Positions 18,165 to 25,512 of a stretch of DNA of 64,000 bases are shown one piece after another. Under the pieces are notes generated by a model. The model saw only the letters and a list, made by a program, of their open reading frames with translations, had not been told where the DNA came from and did not search any database. The DNA lies in the NCBI RefSeq assembly GCF_018326305.1, contig NZ_AP023416.1, forward strand, positions 796,918 to 860,917, written 5' to 3'. This DNA is from Vescimonas fastidiosa (GTDB lineage: Bacteria > Bacillota > Clostridia > Oscillospirales > Oscillospiraceae). Positions within the stretch are counted from its first letter, which is position 1. The number at the start of each line of letters is the position of its first letter. The position numbers and the translations under genes are program-made.

Positions 18165-18419
18165 CGTGCGTAACCGTCAAACCTCCCCATAGGGTGTGCT
18201 TTTTTTATTCTCGCTGTTGTCCGCAAGATTTACATCGTGGTACATACAGAAAATAATAGTTCCAAAATGTATTCTTTGCGAATTACAGAGAATGGATGAT
18301 TTGATTGAAAAAAACAAAACCCTGTGGGCAAAGCTCCGCGCAATTCCGGCAAAATTAAAGCGAAGATCCTCCCGATGACCTGCGGAAAAAATTGACCCTT
18401 GCGGCATAAAACCGAAGAT

Positions 18420-18447
18420 TTGACAAATAATAGGCGTACAATAATAT
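18420..18447 (+). promoter_or_regulatory. spoVT-type promoter, copy A
   Basis: TTGACA (18420-18425) and TAATAT (18442-18447) are 16 bp apart, 20 bases before the start codon. The same sequence precedes the intact spoVT at 30.98 kb. Sporulation sigma factors may read it instead; I cannot separate these by eye. Confidence 0.5.
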
Positions 18448-18467
18448 GCAGCAAGGAGTTTTTATAT

Positions 18468-18650
18468 ATGAAAGCAACCGGAATCGTGCGCCGCATCGAC
18501 GACCTTGGCCGCGTGGTGATCCCCAAAGAGATCCGCCGTACCATGCGTATCCGCGAGGGCGACCCGTCACAGATGACATTGGAACAATGGGAAAAGTTCT
18601 GCTTTGCGATGTTAGCTTTGTCAAAAAGGTGGGGGGTGGATGATACATAA
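18468..18650 (+). pseudogene. spoVT: truncated spoVT (AbrB domain only)
   Basis: The first 33 codons encode the SpoVT AbrB-type DNA-binding segment (MKATGIVRRIDDLGRVV...) and match the intact gene at 31028 exactly in this part. After GACCC (18565) the reading frame enters an unrelated short repeat and ends at 18650, so the GAF-like sensor half is missing. A GGAG ribosome-binding site remains, so a 60-residue hybrid could be made. It might compete for SpoVT sites, but is more likely a by-product of the duplication. Confidence 0.8.
18566..18640 (+). repeat. short dispersed repeat, copy 1 (junction of truncated spoVT)
   Basis: It begins GTCACAGATGACATTG and includes GGGAAAAGTTCTGCTTTGCG. It matches 29700-29775 at roughly three bases in four, in the same direction. 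Copies bound the two sides of the 18.6-29.7 kb segment. The family is not recognised; it could be the end of a transposable element. Confidence 0.6.
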
Positions 18651-18849
18651 TAATGAAAAGCTGCGTCCCTGCCCCATGCTGGAAAACCCCCAGCTGCTGC
18701 CGAAGATGGTGGCCCAGAGCGGCGCCCACTCCACCGACCTGGAGGCTCCGGAGAGTGCCGAGCATCTGTGCGAGAAGTGCAAGGCCTATGCCGCTTGCTG
18801 GAAGCCCGAGGCCGAAAAGCTCTGGGCGGAGGAAAAGCATAATGGATGA
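18640..18849 (+). pseudogene. C-terminal fragment, perhaps of a radical SAM-type protein
   Basis: A 69-residue frame containing RPCPMLENPQ... and AEHLCEKCKAYAACW, with four conserved-looking cysteines. This resembles the C-terminal tail found on some radical SAM proteins that bind an extra iron-sulphur cluster, though I recall this only as a pattern. No catalytic CxxxCxxC part is present upstream, where the short repeat abuts. It is most likely a remnant created by the rearrangement. Confidence 0.4.
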
Positions 18850-18918
18850 CGGCGGGGACATGATGCACCGAAAGGCGGTGCCGCATCGCGCAAAAGAGTA
18901 GGAATAGGATAGAGAGAT

Positions 18919-18957
18919 GAGAACCCCGGCTGCGCCCAATGCGCAGCCGGGGTTCTC
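18919..18957. terminator. strong hairpin terminator
   Basis: A 17-bp GC-rich stem (18919-18935 with 18941-18957) with a CCAAT loop. It lies just beyond the stop of the minus-strand ornithine cyclodeaminase-like gene and after the fragment on the plus strand, so it can end transcripts from both sides. Confidence 0.75.
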
Positions 18958-19001
18958 GCTATGTGCTTTATGTGGTTGGAACAAAAATGGAGGACTATTG
19001 C

Positions 19002-20000
19002 TTACAGGAACTCAAAGGTGCCGCCCAGGCCCTTCTCAAGGGCGCGCTTATAGACGATACCGGCCACGGCGATATCCATGGCGCCGGTGCCGATGGGCAC
19101 GCAGATAATGCGCTCATTGGCTGCATCAGTGGGCTTTCTGCCCACGGCCACATCGCCGATGGTGGCATAGATGTCTTCTTCCTTCAGCTTGCCGTCGGCC
19201 ACCACATCGTGCAGCGCGCCGCGGTGCATGCACTGACCCACATGGTCAACGATGATCTTATCCGCATTCAGCAGCAGAGCATCCTCGCACTCGGTGTAGG
19301 AGCCCATGGGGAAAACGATCTGGCCGGGCTTGATCCACTCGTCCTTGATGTACTTGTCCTTGGACTGGGTGAAGCCCACCACCACATCGCCGATAGAGGC
19401 ATCCTTAGGATCGGAGCAGACGATGATGTCGCCCTTGACGGCATCCTTCATGTCCTCCTTGAACTTCTCGGCGGCGGCGGGATAGAGATCGTACACCCGC
19501 AGCTCCTTGATGTCAAAGAGCTCGGCGAAGGCCAGGGTCTGCATATGGCCCTGCATACCGGCGCCATACAGACCGATGGAGATCTCCTTCTTGTTGGGGA
19601 ACATATACTTGGCGGCTACGGCGGCCTGGGCACCGGTGCGGAGGTTGGTAATCAGAGCACCGTCCATTACGCACTTGAACTCGCCGATGGTGGGATCGAT
19701 CAGCAGGATCATGGCCGTTACATAGGGCAGGCCCATTTCACGGCGCTTGCCCAAAAAGCCGCCGGCCCACTTGATACCGGCAATGTCCTCCCAGCCGATG
19801 TAGGCAGGCATGGCATTCATAAAGCCGTGGTAATCAGGATAAGAGGCCGTTTCGCCCAGGTCCAGGTTGACCTTGGTGGGGTTGATGGTCGTGCCCTCGC
19901 CGAAGCCGACAAAGGTCTTGTCTACGATCTCGACGATGTCCTTCATTGTGATGAGGCTGTTAATGTCAGACTGATTCAGAAGCAGGGTTTTGTGTTCCAT
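19002..20000 (-). CDS. ornithine cyclodeaminase / mu-crystallin family protein
   Basis: A 332-residue member of the family whose characterised relatives convert ornithine to proline, or reduce cyclic imines or ketimine amino acids with NAD(P)H. The dinucleotide-binding loop is visible as GLYGAGMQGHMQTLA (about 150-164), followed by the acidic residue ending the second strand (RVYDLYP). The N-terminal region carries the KWAGG segment seen in the family. It is the second gene of a unit with the symporter 48 bases upstream, suggesting uptake plus conversion of one substrate. The ATG follows an AAAGGAG site. The exact substrate cannot be inferred. Confidence 0.88.
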   Translation of the reverse strand: MEHKTLLLNQSDINSLITMKDIVEIVDKTFVGFGEGTTINPTKVNLDLGETASYPDYHGFMNAMPAYIGWEDIAGIKWAGGFLGKRREMGLPYVTAMILLIDPTIGEFKCVMDGALITNLRTGAQAAVAAKYMFPNKKEISIGLYGAGMQGHMQTLAFAELFDIKELRVYDLYPAAAEKFKEDMKDAVKGDIIVCSDPKDASIGDVVVGFTQSKDKYIKDEWIKPGQIVFPMGSYTECEDALLLNADKIIVDHVGQCMHRGALHDVVADGKLKEEDIYATIGDVAVGRKPTDAANERIICVPIGTGAMDIAVAGIVYKRALEKGLGGTFEFL

Positions 20001-20048
20001 AATGATAGCTCCTTTACTAAAAAATAATGATTGTTTTGCAGGTAAAGC

Positions 20049-21470
20049 TTATTCTTCCAAGGCCTTTGCGGAACCCTTGGTCAGGGCGCTGACCAAGAAC
20101 AGGGCTACGACAGAGGCCAGAATGCCCCAGATCACATAGGGAATCGTGGACTTCAGCAGTGTGCTGATAATGCATCCCAGAATGCCGCAAATCATGCTGG
20201 CCCGAAGCCCCATGGTCGTGACCTTGTTCTTTTTGCGCAGGGCGTAGCCCAGATACATGGGCGCGGCAAGACCGGCGGCGGAGTAGGCGTAGGTAGTGAC
20301 GAGAACGGTCAGCACATGGGGGAAGAGAATGGCCAGCACGCAGGCCACCGCCATGACCAGCACCGACAGCAGGCGGGAGAGCTTCAGCGCCTTTTGACTG
20401 CTGACCTCGGGATGGAGCTGCTGGTAGATGTCGTGGGTGATGTTCACCACCACAGACTGCGCGGCGGAGCTGATGGTGGACATGATCGTGGCTACGATCA
20501 GACCGGCGAACAGCGCAATGAGCCAAACGGGCAACTGGGTCAGCAGCCAGCCGGTGGCATTTTCGCCCTCGATGTTGGGATTCATGGCGCGGATGCCCAT
20601 GCCCAGGAAGCAAGACCAGCCCAGGGCGATCAGCGTAACGATGCAGGTGATGGCAAGGCTTTTATTAATTTGCTTTTTTTCCTTAATAGCGCAGATACGC
20701 TGGAAATACATCTGATTGGTCATGCCGCCCGGCACGGTGGAGAATATCCACAGGAAGATGGTGGTCCAGCCCACGCTGACAAAGCCTTTGGGGAAGCCGA
20801 TGATCTCCTCGGGAAGCGCCGCCTTGACCTCTGCCAGGGAGCCACCGTTTTTCGCCACAAAAACGAAGGTGACGACCATCATCAGAATCATGAAGCAGGC
20901 AAAGAAGAAGTCTGTCCAGGCCACGGTTTTCATGCCGGCGGGCATCACGAAAAGAATACTGATAACGGCCATGGATACGATCAGTATCTCCAGAGGGATG
21001 CCGGTGATCTCACGATAGATTTTCGCAAACGCCGTCAACTGGTTAATCAGCCAGCCGAAGGGGACAAGAATGGTCAGGACAGAGGACAGTATCCGGACAA
21101 AGAGGTCGTTGTCGCAAAAACTGCCCAGCATATCGGGAATGGTTTCAAATTCGTTTGCGCGGATCCAGTTGCCGATCAGCATAAAAATCAGAAACGGTAA
21201 CACCGCAAAGAATGAATAAATCAGCATCGCCAAGCCGTTGTTATAGGCGTTGCCCACCTGGCCGACCAGCACGCCGCCGCCCATGGCGCTGGCGAACTGG
21301 GTGCCGATTACAACAAACAGCGGCAAACTGCGTCCGCCGATATTCCAGTCGTCGGTTGCGTCACCCGTTGAGGCTTTTTTACCCCTGCGGCTGACAAGCA
21401 GCGACAGAATAAAGCTCGCTGCGAGGATCGCTAAGGTTGCCAAAACGGTAGTCAGTGCTTTTGGAGTCAT
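20049..21470 (-). CDS. sodium:solute symporter family transporter
   Basis: A 473-residue membrane protein with about thirteen helices and the SSS (LeuT-fold) pattern, including GGRSLPLFVVIGTQFASAMGG near helix 2 and MYLGYALRKK near the C-terminus. Family members import amino acids, sugars, vitamins or carboxylates with sodium. It leads the minus-strand unit ending with the ornithine cyclodeaminase-like gene, so an amino acid or imino acid is a reasonable guess. A good promoter lies at 21541-21569, facing the GntR gene. Confidence 0.9.
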   Translation of the reverse strand: MTPKALTTVLATLAILAASFILSLLVSRRGKKASTGDATDDWNIGGRSLPLFVVIGTQFASAMGGGVLVGQVGNAYNNGLAMLIYSFFAVLPFLIFMLIGNWIRANEFETIPDMLGSFCDNDLFVRILSSVLTILVPFGWLINQLTAFAKIYREITGIPLEILIVSMAVISILFVMPAGMKTVAWTDFFFACFMILMMVVTFVFVAKNGGSLAEVKAALPEEIIGFPKGFVSVGWTTIFLWIFSTVPGGMTNQMYFQRICAIKEKKQINKSLAITCIVTLIALGWSCFLGMGIRAMNPNIEGENATGWLLTQLPVWLIALFAGLIVATIMSTISSAAQSVVVNITHDIYQQLHPEVSSQKALKLSRLLSVLVMAVACVLAILFPHVLTVLVTTYAYSAAGLAAPMYLGYALRKKNKVTTMGLRASMICGILGCIISTLLKSTIPYVIWGILASVVALFLVSALTKGSAKALEE

Positions 21471-21540
21471 GATCTCATCCCTTTCGTTTTTTTATTGGAT
21501 ATTGTCTACATATCGCGCATCATGCACGATTCATATTTTC

Positions 21541-21569
21541 ATCATAGCGTATCAAGTGGGCTTTGTCAA
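21541..21569 (-). promoter_or_regulatory. promoter of the symporter unit
   Basis: On the minus strand TTGACA (21564-21569) and TATGAT (21541-21546) are 17 bp apart, about 70 bases upstream of the symporter start. Confidence 0.75.
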
Positions 21570-21570
21570 G

Positions 21571-21582
21571 GGAAAATTTTCC
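21571..21582. promoter_or_regulatory. palindrome between divergent promoters (candidate GntR operator)
   Basis: GGAAAATTTTCC is a perfect 12-bp palindrome immediately upstream of the symporter -35 and about 20 bases from the -35 of the opposing GntR promoter. The position suits a shared operator; binding is inferred. Confidence 0.5.
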
Positions 21583-21602
21583 TTTGCTGTTTATTCTGCA
21601 AA

Positions 21603-21631
21603 TTGACAAAAAAACGACCATCGATTATAAT
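21603..21631 (+). promoter_or_regulatory. promoter of the GntR-family gene
   Basis: TTGACA (21603-21608) and TATAAT (21626-21631), both perfect consensus, are 17 bp apart. The leader to the start codon is about 220 bases and holds no recognised element or convincing gene. Confidence 0.8.
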
Positions 21632-21854
21632 GAGAATGCCGATAAAACAGCAGGATTACAGGGGAATGGGCGTGGGCGGCAGGCCGGGAGAGAAAGCGGG
21701 CTGCAATGCTCAAAACAATGGCTTTGGAGCTTTTTGGGAGTGCCCCAAAAGGCCGAGGAGCGGGCAAATGGATTTTTCGGGACGCCGAGCCTATACTTTC
21801 AGAGAAATTCCTGCTTAGAGGCAACTCTCTGCAGCCGGAAAGGAATCACCCAAT

Positions 21855-22499
21855 ATGGCAGTTTTGACAATTCGCCAGCAGCTATACCGGACCCTGAAGC
21901 AGCGCATTCTCGATGGGGTATACCCTCCGGGAGCGCACCTGAATATCGACATTATTGCCAAGGAGCAGGGGGTAAGCAATTCTCCGCTCCGGGAGGCTAT
22001 GACCCTTTTGGTAAAGGACCGGCTGGTGGAAAACCGCCCAAACGCGGGGATGTATGTGATTGAGATCACGCCGCAGCTTTACCGTGAGCTGGTGGACACC
22101 ATCAACATCTGGATCGAGGGCGCTTACCGTCTCTGCCTGAAATACGGGAAAACTGAATGTCTTTTGGCTCTGATGGAGGAGCGGCTTCGGGCACTAAAAA
22201 AGGTCATTCGCCGCGGGACGGACAGAGAGAGAATCTTTGCAATCCTGGATTTTCAGCGGTGCTTTGTCACGGCCACCGAAAATACGGTGTTTATCTCCTC
22301 CTTCGGCAGCGAATTTGACAGGCTGTGTCTGGCCTACTACTATAACCATCTTGGCCGCGAGATCGACTGGGATATAAATGTGCAGCGCGCCGCTACGATT
22401 ATTGACGCAGTGAAAAGCGGCCTGGTGGATACCGTAAGCGACATGATTTGGACCTGGTCGGTTCCCCATTTTGAGGCGAATCAAATACCGGAAGAATAA
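21855..22499 (+). CDS. GntR-family (FadR-type) transcriptional regulator
   Basis: A 214-residue regulator. The N-terminal winged helix has LKQRILDGVYPPGAHL (about 15-30) and the recognition helix VSNSPLREAMTLLVKDRLV, both typical of GntR proteins. The all-helical C-terminal domain (about 80-210) matches the FCD/FadR size class that binds acidic ligands. It is divergent from the symporter / ornithine cyclodeaminase-like unit and is the obvious candidate to control it, with the substrate or an intermediate as ligand. Confidence 0.9.
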   Translation: MAVLTIRQQLYRTLKQRILDGVYPPGAHLNIDIIAKEQGVSNSPLREAMTLLVKDRLVENRPNAGMYVIEITPQLYRELVDTINIWIEGAYRLCLKYGKTECLLALMEERLRALKKVIRRGTDRERIFAILDFQRCFVTATENTVFISSFGSEFDRLCLAYYYNHLGREIDWDINVQRAATIIDAVKSGLVDTVSDMIWTWSVPHFEANQIPEE

Positions 22500-22716
22500 A
22501 CGACTGGCTCTTACTGCCTGGCGGGGTCAGTGTCCGCGAGCGCACGAAATTCTTTCGCTCTCTCTTGCAAAATGGGCAGAAGCGTGGTATAGCAAAAGCG
22601 GAATGACAAACATGGCTATACATATTATAATATAGACACATTCGGAAATGCCGGCCGGCATCCATCTGGAGCCTGCTGATCTCCGCTATCGAGCAGTCGG
22701 AGGGCGGGAGTAATGT

Positions 22717-22764
22717 TAAAGGCGAGGTTTGAACCTTCTTTTAGGAATTCAAACCTCGCCTTTA
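22717..22764. terminator. bidirectional terminator
   Basis: A 17-bp perfect stem (TAAAGGCGAGGTTTGAA with its complement ending 22764) around a 14-base loop. It separates the plus-strand GntR gene from the minus-strand five-gene operon and fits the end of both. Bases 22500-22716 otherwise show nothing. Confidence 0.75.
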
Positions 22765-22807
22765 CGGGGTTACAATGCTTTCATGCTGTGCTTCTTGGAA
22801 ATCTGGT

Positions 22808-23995
22808 TCAGCAGGCACCACGGAGGATGTCATCGGCCACACTTTCCAGCTGAGAGCGGTCAAGATTCCGCAGTGCGGTGAGCAGAACGTCGATATCCTC
22901 TATCGTGTTGAAGTACCCGGGACTGACGCGCACCGTACCGGCATACTTGTTGCTGCCTAGGTGCTGATGGATTAGGGCGGCACAGTGGTGTCCTGCACGG
23001 ACGGCGATATCGTATTTGTTGTCCAGGATGGCAGCCACTTCAATGGCCTTGAAACCTCTGACGCCAAAGGATACCACACCGGCCTGGTTTTGAAGTCCGC
23101 CGGGAGCACAATAAAGTTCTACACCGTCGATCTTTCCCGCCTCTTCGATGAAGTGGGCGGCCATGGCACGCTCATGCTCCAGTGGCTTGATGGAGGGCAG
23201 CCACTTCAGTGCCGCTTCCAAACCAGCGATGGCCACGGTATCCTTGCTGCCGGCCTCCATACTGCCAGGCAGGGATGTGGGCATAGAAAGGTCCTCGGAC
23301 TTGGTTCCTGTGCCACCAGCCAGCGTCACCTGTAGCTTCGCTGAATTTTTGATAAGGAAACCTGCGATACCGAAGGGCCCATAGAGCGTTTTATGTCCGG
23401 CAAAGCAGATGGCATCGGCCATCGTTTGGGCAAAAGGCAAGCGAATCAGGCCCACTGCCTGGGAGCCGTCCAGCAGGTTAAAAGCACCGTATCGGCGGGC
23501 CAGGCGGAAGATCTCCCGGTGGGGCAGGATATAACCCGTTACATTGGATACCGCTGTTACCGCCACGAAAGAGGGGGGATTCTTCTCAAACATGGCCGCC
23601 GTCTTAGCAAGGTCGATGGACAGATCTTCTGCCAGCGGCAGCTCCAGCACCTGAAAACCGATTTTTTGGCTCAGTACATGCAGCGGCCGCAGCACGCTGT
23701 TGTGCTCATAAGGCGAGACATAGGCGATGGAGTTCTCTGTCCAGGCCTGACCGTAAATGATCTGGTTCAGTGCGATAGTCACCGATGGGGTGAGCACCAC
23801 CTGTGCCTGTTCCCGGGCATCCATGAGGCTGATAAGCCCAGCGCGAACATTTTTGATCATCTGGTCAGCGGCACGGGCGGCGGCGTAGGCACCGCGACCT
23901 GCGTTCACTGCACCGGTACGGGCAAAGGTGTCCATGGCCTGATAGACCACTTCTGGCTTAGGGAAAGTGGTTGCTCCGTTGTCAAGATAGATCAC
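22808..23995 (-). CDS. class V aminotransferase (cysteine desulfurase-like)
   Basis: A 395-residue PLP enzyme of fold type I, cysteine desulfurase family. It starts with MIYLDNGATTFPKPEVV, has the PLP-Lys loop CFAGHKTLYGPFG (Lys about 200) and ends with RAGHHCAALIHQ, where Cys sits in the position of the desulfurase active-site cysteine. Relatives take sulphur or selenium from cysteine-type substrates; some act as lyases on other amino acids. It is the last gene of a five-gene operon, with no Fe-S scaffold gene nearby, so a dedicated catabolic or lyase role is as likely as Fe-S assembly. Translation seems to start at a GTG. Confidence 0.85.
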   Translation of the reverse strand: MIYLDNGATTFPKPEVVYQAMDTFARTGAVNAGRGAYAAARAADQMIKNVRAGLISLMDAREQAQVVLTPSVTIALNQIIYGQAWTENSIAYVSPYEHNSVLRPLHVLSQKIGFQVLELPLAEDLSIDLAKTAAMFEKNPPSFVAVTAVSNVTGYILPHREIFRLARRYGAFNLLDGSQAVGLIRLPFAQTMADAICFAGHKTLYGPFGIAGFLIKNSAKLQVTLAGGTGTKSEDLSMPTSLPGSMEAGSKDTVAIAGLEAALKWLPSIKPLEHERAMAAHFIEEAGKIDGVELYCAPGGLQNQAGVVSFGVRGFKAIEVAAILDNKYDIAVRAGHHCAALIHQHLGSNKYAGTVRVSPGYFNTIEDIDVLLTALRNLDRSQLESVADDILRGAC

Positions 23996-24019
23996 ACAAA
24001 CACTTCTTTCTGATGTGTA

Positions 24020-24625
24020 TTAATCAAAGTTGCGATTGTGAGAAAAATGGCCAGAGTTAGCAACCGGGGCAATAGTGCTTACCCAGCGATTCGTGTAGTT
24101 GAAGAAACCAGCCACAAAAGCAGCCTCCAGAATCTCATGGTCATTTAAACCAACTTCACGCAGCTTCTCAACCTGTACGGCATCAATCTCACGGGGGTTG
24201 GCAGTAACAAACCATGCGTACTCGCACAATGCATAATCAACATCGGAGAGCAAACCTTTGCAGGAACGGTAATTATAAGACAGCTTATCCACCAGTTCAG
24301 CATTCTTCCACATACCACGCAGGTTATCGCCGTGGGTGGTCAGACAATAAGAGCAGCAGTTGTAGCTGGACACCACGACGCCGATCATTTCTTTCTGGGC
24401 ATCGGTGAGCCAACAACTATCATTGAAAAGAGAGCCCTTGAAGTTCAAAAATCCGATGTACTGCTTGGCGTTCAGAGGCAACACCTTGAAAAGGTTGTTG
24501 ATGAACCCCCAGTTTTTTTCCATCACTTCTACATTTTTTGCAAATACGGCGTATTCCTCATCGGTCATTTCCGCACGGTCGGGTTTTTGCAGGCGAGAAA
24601 GCTGTTCATTAAATTCCAGTGCCAT
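24020..24625 (-). CDS. AhpD-like / carboxymuconolactone decarboxylase family protein
   Basis: A 201-residue protein of the AhpD-like, peroxidase-related branch. The redox motif CSYCLTTHG (about residues 113-121) provides the CxxC...H pattern used by AhpD for proton relay and disulphide chemistry. Relatives act in peroxide reduction or as decarboxylases and lyases of ring-opening products. It lies 44 bases downstream of the cyclase gene and 24 bases upstream of the class V aminotransferase, inside one operon. The ATG follows AAAGGAG. Its substrate in this pathway is unknown. Confidence 0.8.
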   Translation of the reverse strand: MALEFNEQLSRLQKPDRAEMTDEEYAVFAKNVEVMEKNWGFINNLFKVLPLNAKQYIGFLNFKGSLFNDSCWLTDAQKEMIGVVVSSYNCCSYCLTTHGDNLRGMWKNAELVDKLSYNYRSCKGLLSDVDYALCEYAWFVTANPREIDAVQVEKLREVGLNDHEILEAAFVAGFFNYTNRWVSTIAPVANSGHFSHNRNFD

Positions 24626-24668
24626 GATTCTTTACTCCTTTACACTTTTATGATATTAGACATCAGGT

Positions 24669-25442
24669 TTATTCTGCGGGGCAGATGGCAAAGCAGCGGG
24701 CGGGGAAACCTACGCCGTCTTTCAGCTTGGGGAAAGCGCACACGATCATAGCACCCACGGCAGGGCACTGATCCAGGTTGCGCATGACCTCAATCTGGAA
24801 ACGGTTTACCTCCAGGATGTACTGCTCACCGGGATAGGGATAGGCGTCGGGCTTGGTGGTAACGAAACCGGGATCGGTGTCGGCGGGCTCGTGACCGATC
24901 GAGGCGATATTGCGCTCTTCTACCAGCCAGCGGATGGCCTCTACATCCCAGCCGGGATAGTGGGGCACACCATTTTCATCGGGATTGTCCAGGTTGGTTC
25001 CTTTCTTGTGCCAGTCGCTGCGGAAAGCCACAAAGCTGCCGGCGGGGATCTGGCCGTACTCAGCCTCCCAGGCCTTCAGATCGTCGATGGTCAGCATAAA
25101 GTCGGGATTCGCAGCACACTCTTTGGACTTATCCACCACCACCAGAGGCATTACCATCTCGGTGACATCAATGGATTCCATAGAGCGGCCTTCGCCCCAG
25201 AAGTGACGGGGAACATCCACATGGGTGCCGTACTGGCTGGCCACGCTGACCTGGAAACAGCGCATGGGAGCCATCATATCCTCAGGGGTGCCTTCCACAT
25301 AGTCAAACAGCAGTTTTGCTTCCAAAGGATTGAAACCGTACCAATGGGGGGTCTCGGGGCTCAGCTCATGGGTCAGGTCGACCCACTTGTACTTTTCAGA
25401 CTTCAGTTCACTTACCAGATTCCACAGTGCAAGGTTTGCCAT
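24669..25442 (-). CDS. cyclase family (kynurenine formamidase-like) metal hydrolase
   Basis: A 257-residue protein of the cyclase family that includes bacterial kynurenine formamidase (KynB) and related metal-dependent amidohydrolases. The family metal motif is visible as YGTHVDVPRHFW (about 71-82), with the WVDLTHELSPETPHW stretch near the start and a later SIGHEPADTD segment (about 178). KynB-type enzymes hydrolyse formylkynurenine; others act on cyclic amides or isatin. The neighbouring aminotransferase and class V PLP enzyme make a ring-cleavage product of an amino acid conceivable, but no dioxygenase is present. The start codon follows AGGAGG. Confidence 0.85.
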   Translation of the reverse strand: MANLALWNLVSELKSEKYKWVDLTHELSPETPHWYGFNPLEAKLLFDYVEGTPEDMMAPMRCFQVSVASQYGTHVDVPRHFWGEGRSMESIDVTEMVMPLVVVDKSKECAANPDFMLTIDDLKAWEAEYGQIPAGSFVAFRSDWHKKGTNLDNPDENGVPHYPGWDVEAIRWLVEERNIASIGHEPADTDPGFVTTKPDAYPYPGEQYILEVNRFQIEVMRNLDQCPAVGAMIVCAFPKLKDGVGFPARCFAICPAE

Positions 25443-25512
25443 AATTACATCCTCCTAAAAATAGTTTTTGTTGGGAGCTGCTCGTGCTTTGGTAAAATAT
25501 GCGGTTTTTGTA

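Larger units (their letters stand above)
17474..18565 (+). repeat. 1.09-kb direct repeat, copy A
   Basis: Nearly identical to 30037-31125 in the same orientation (offset about 12,560 bases). It spans the last 610 bases of the transcobalamin-like gene, the terminator, the spoVT promoter and the first 98 bases of spoVT. It ends abruptly at GACCC, where a different sequence begins. Confidence 0.9.

Noticed and set aside
13135..18180. Two long minus-strand frames opposite the transcobalamin-like gene
   Set aside because: They have the same Gly/His/Ile-rich antisense composition and run through the riboswitch and terminators, which no real gene here would do.
21644..21854. Short plus-strand frames in the GntR leader
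   Set aside because: None has a ribosome-binding site with sensible spacing or a recognisable product. They are left as leader sequence.
22640..22716. Possible promoter or small RNA between the GntR gene and the terminator
   Set aside because: TATAATATAG is present, but no -35 or defined transcript structure accompanies it apart from the shared terminator.
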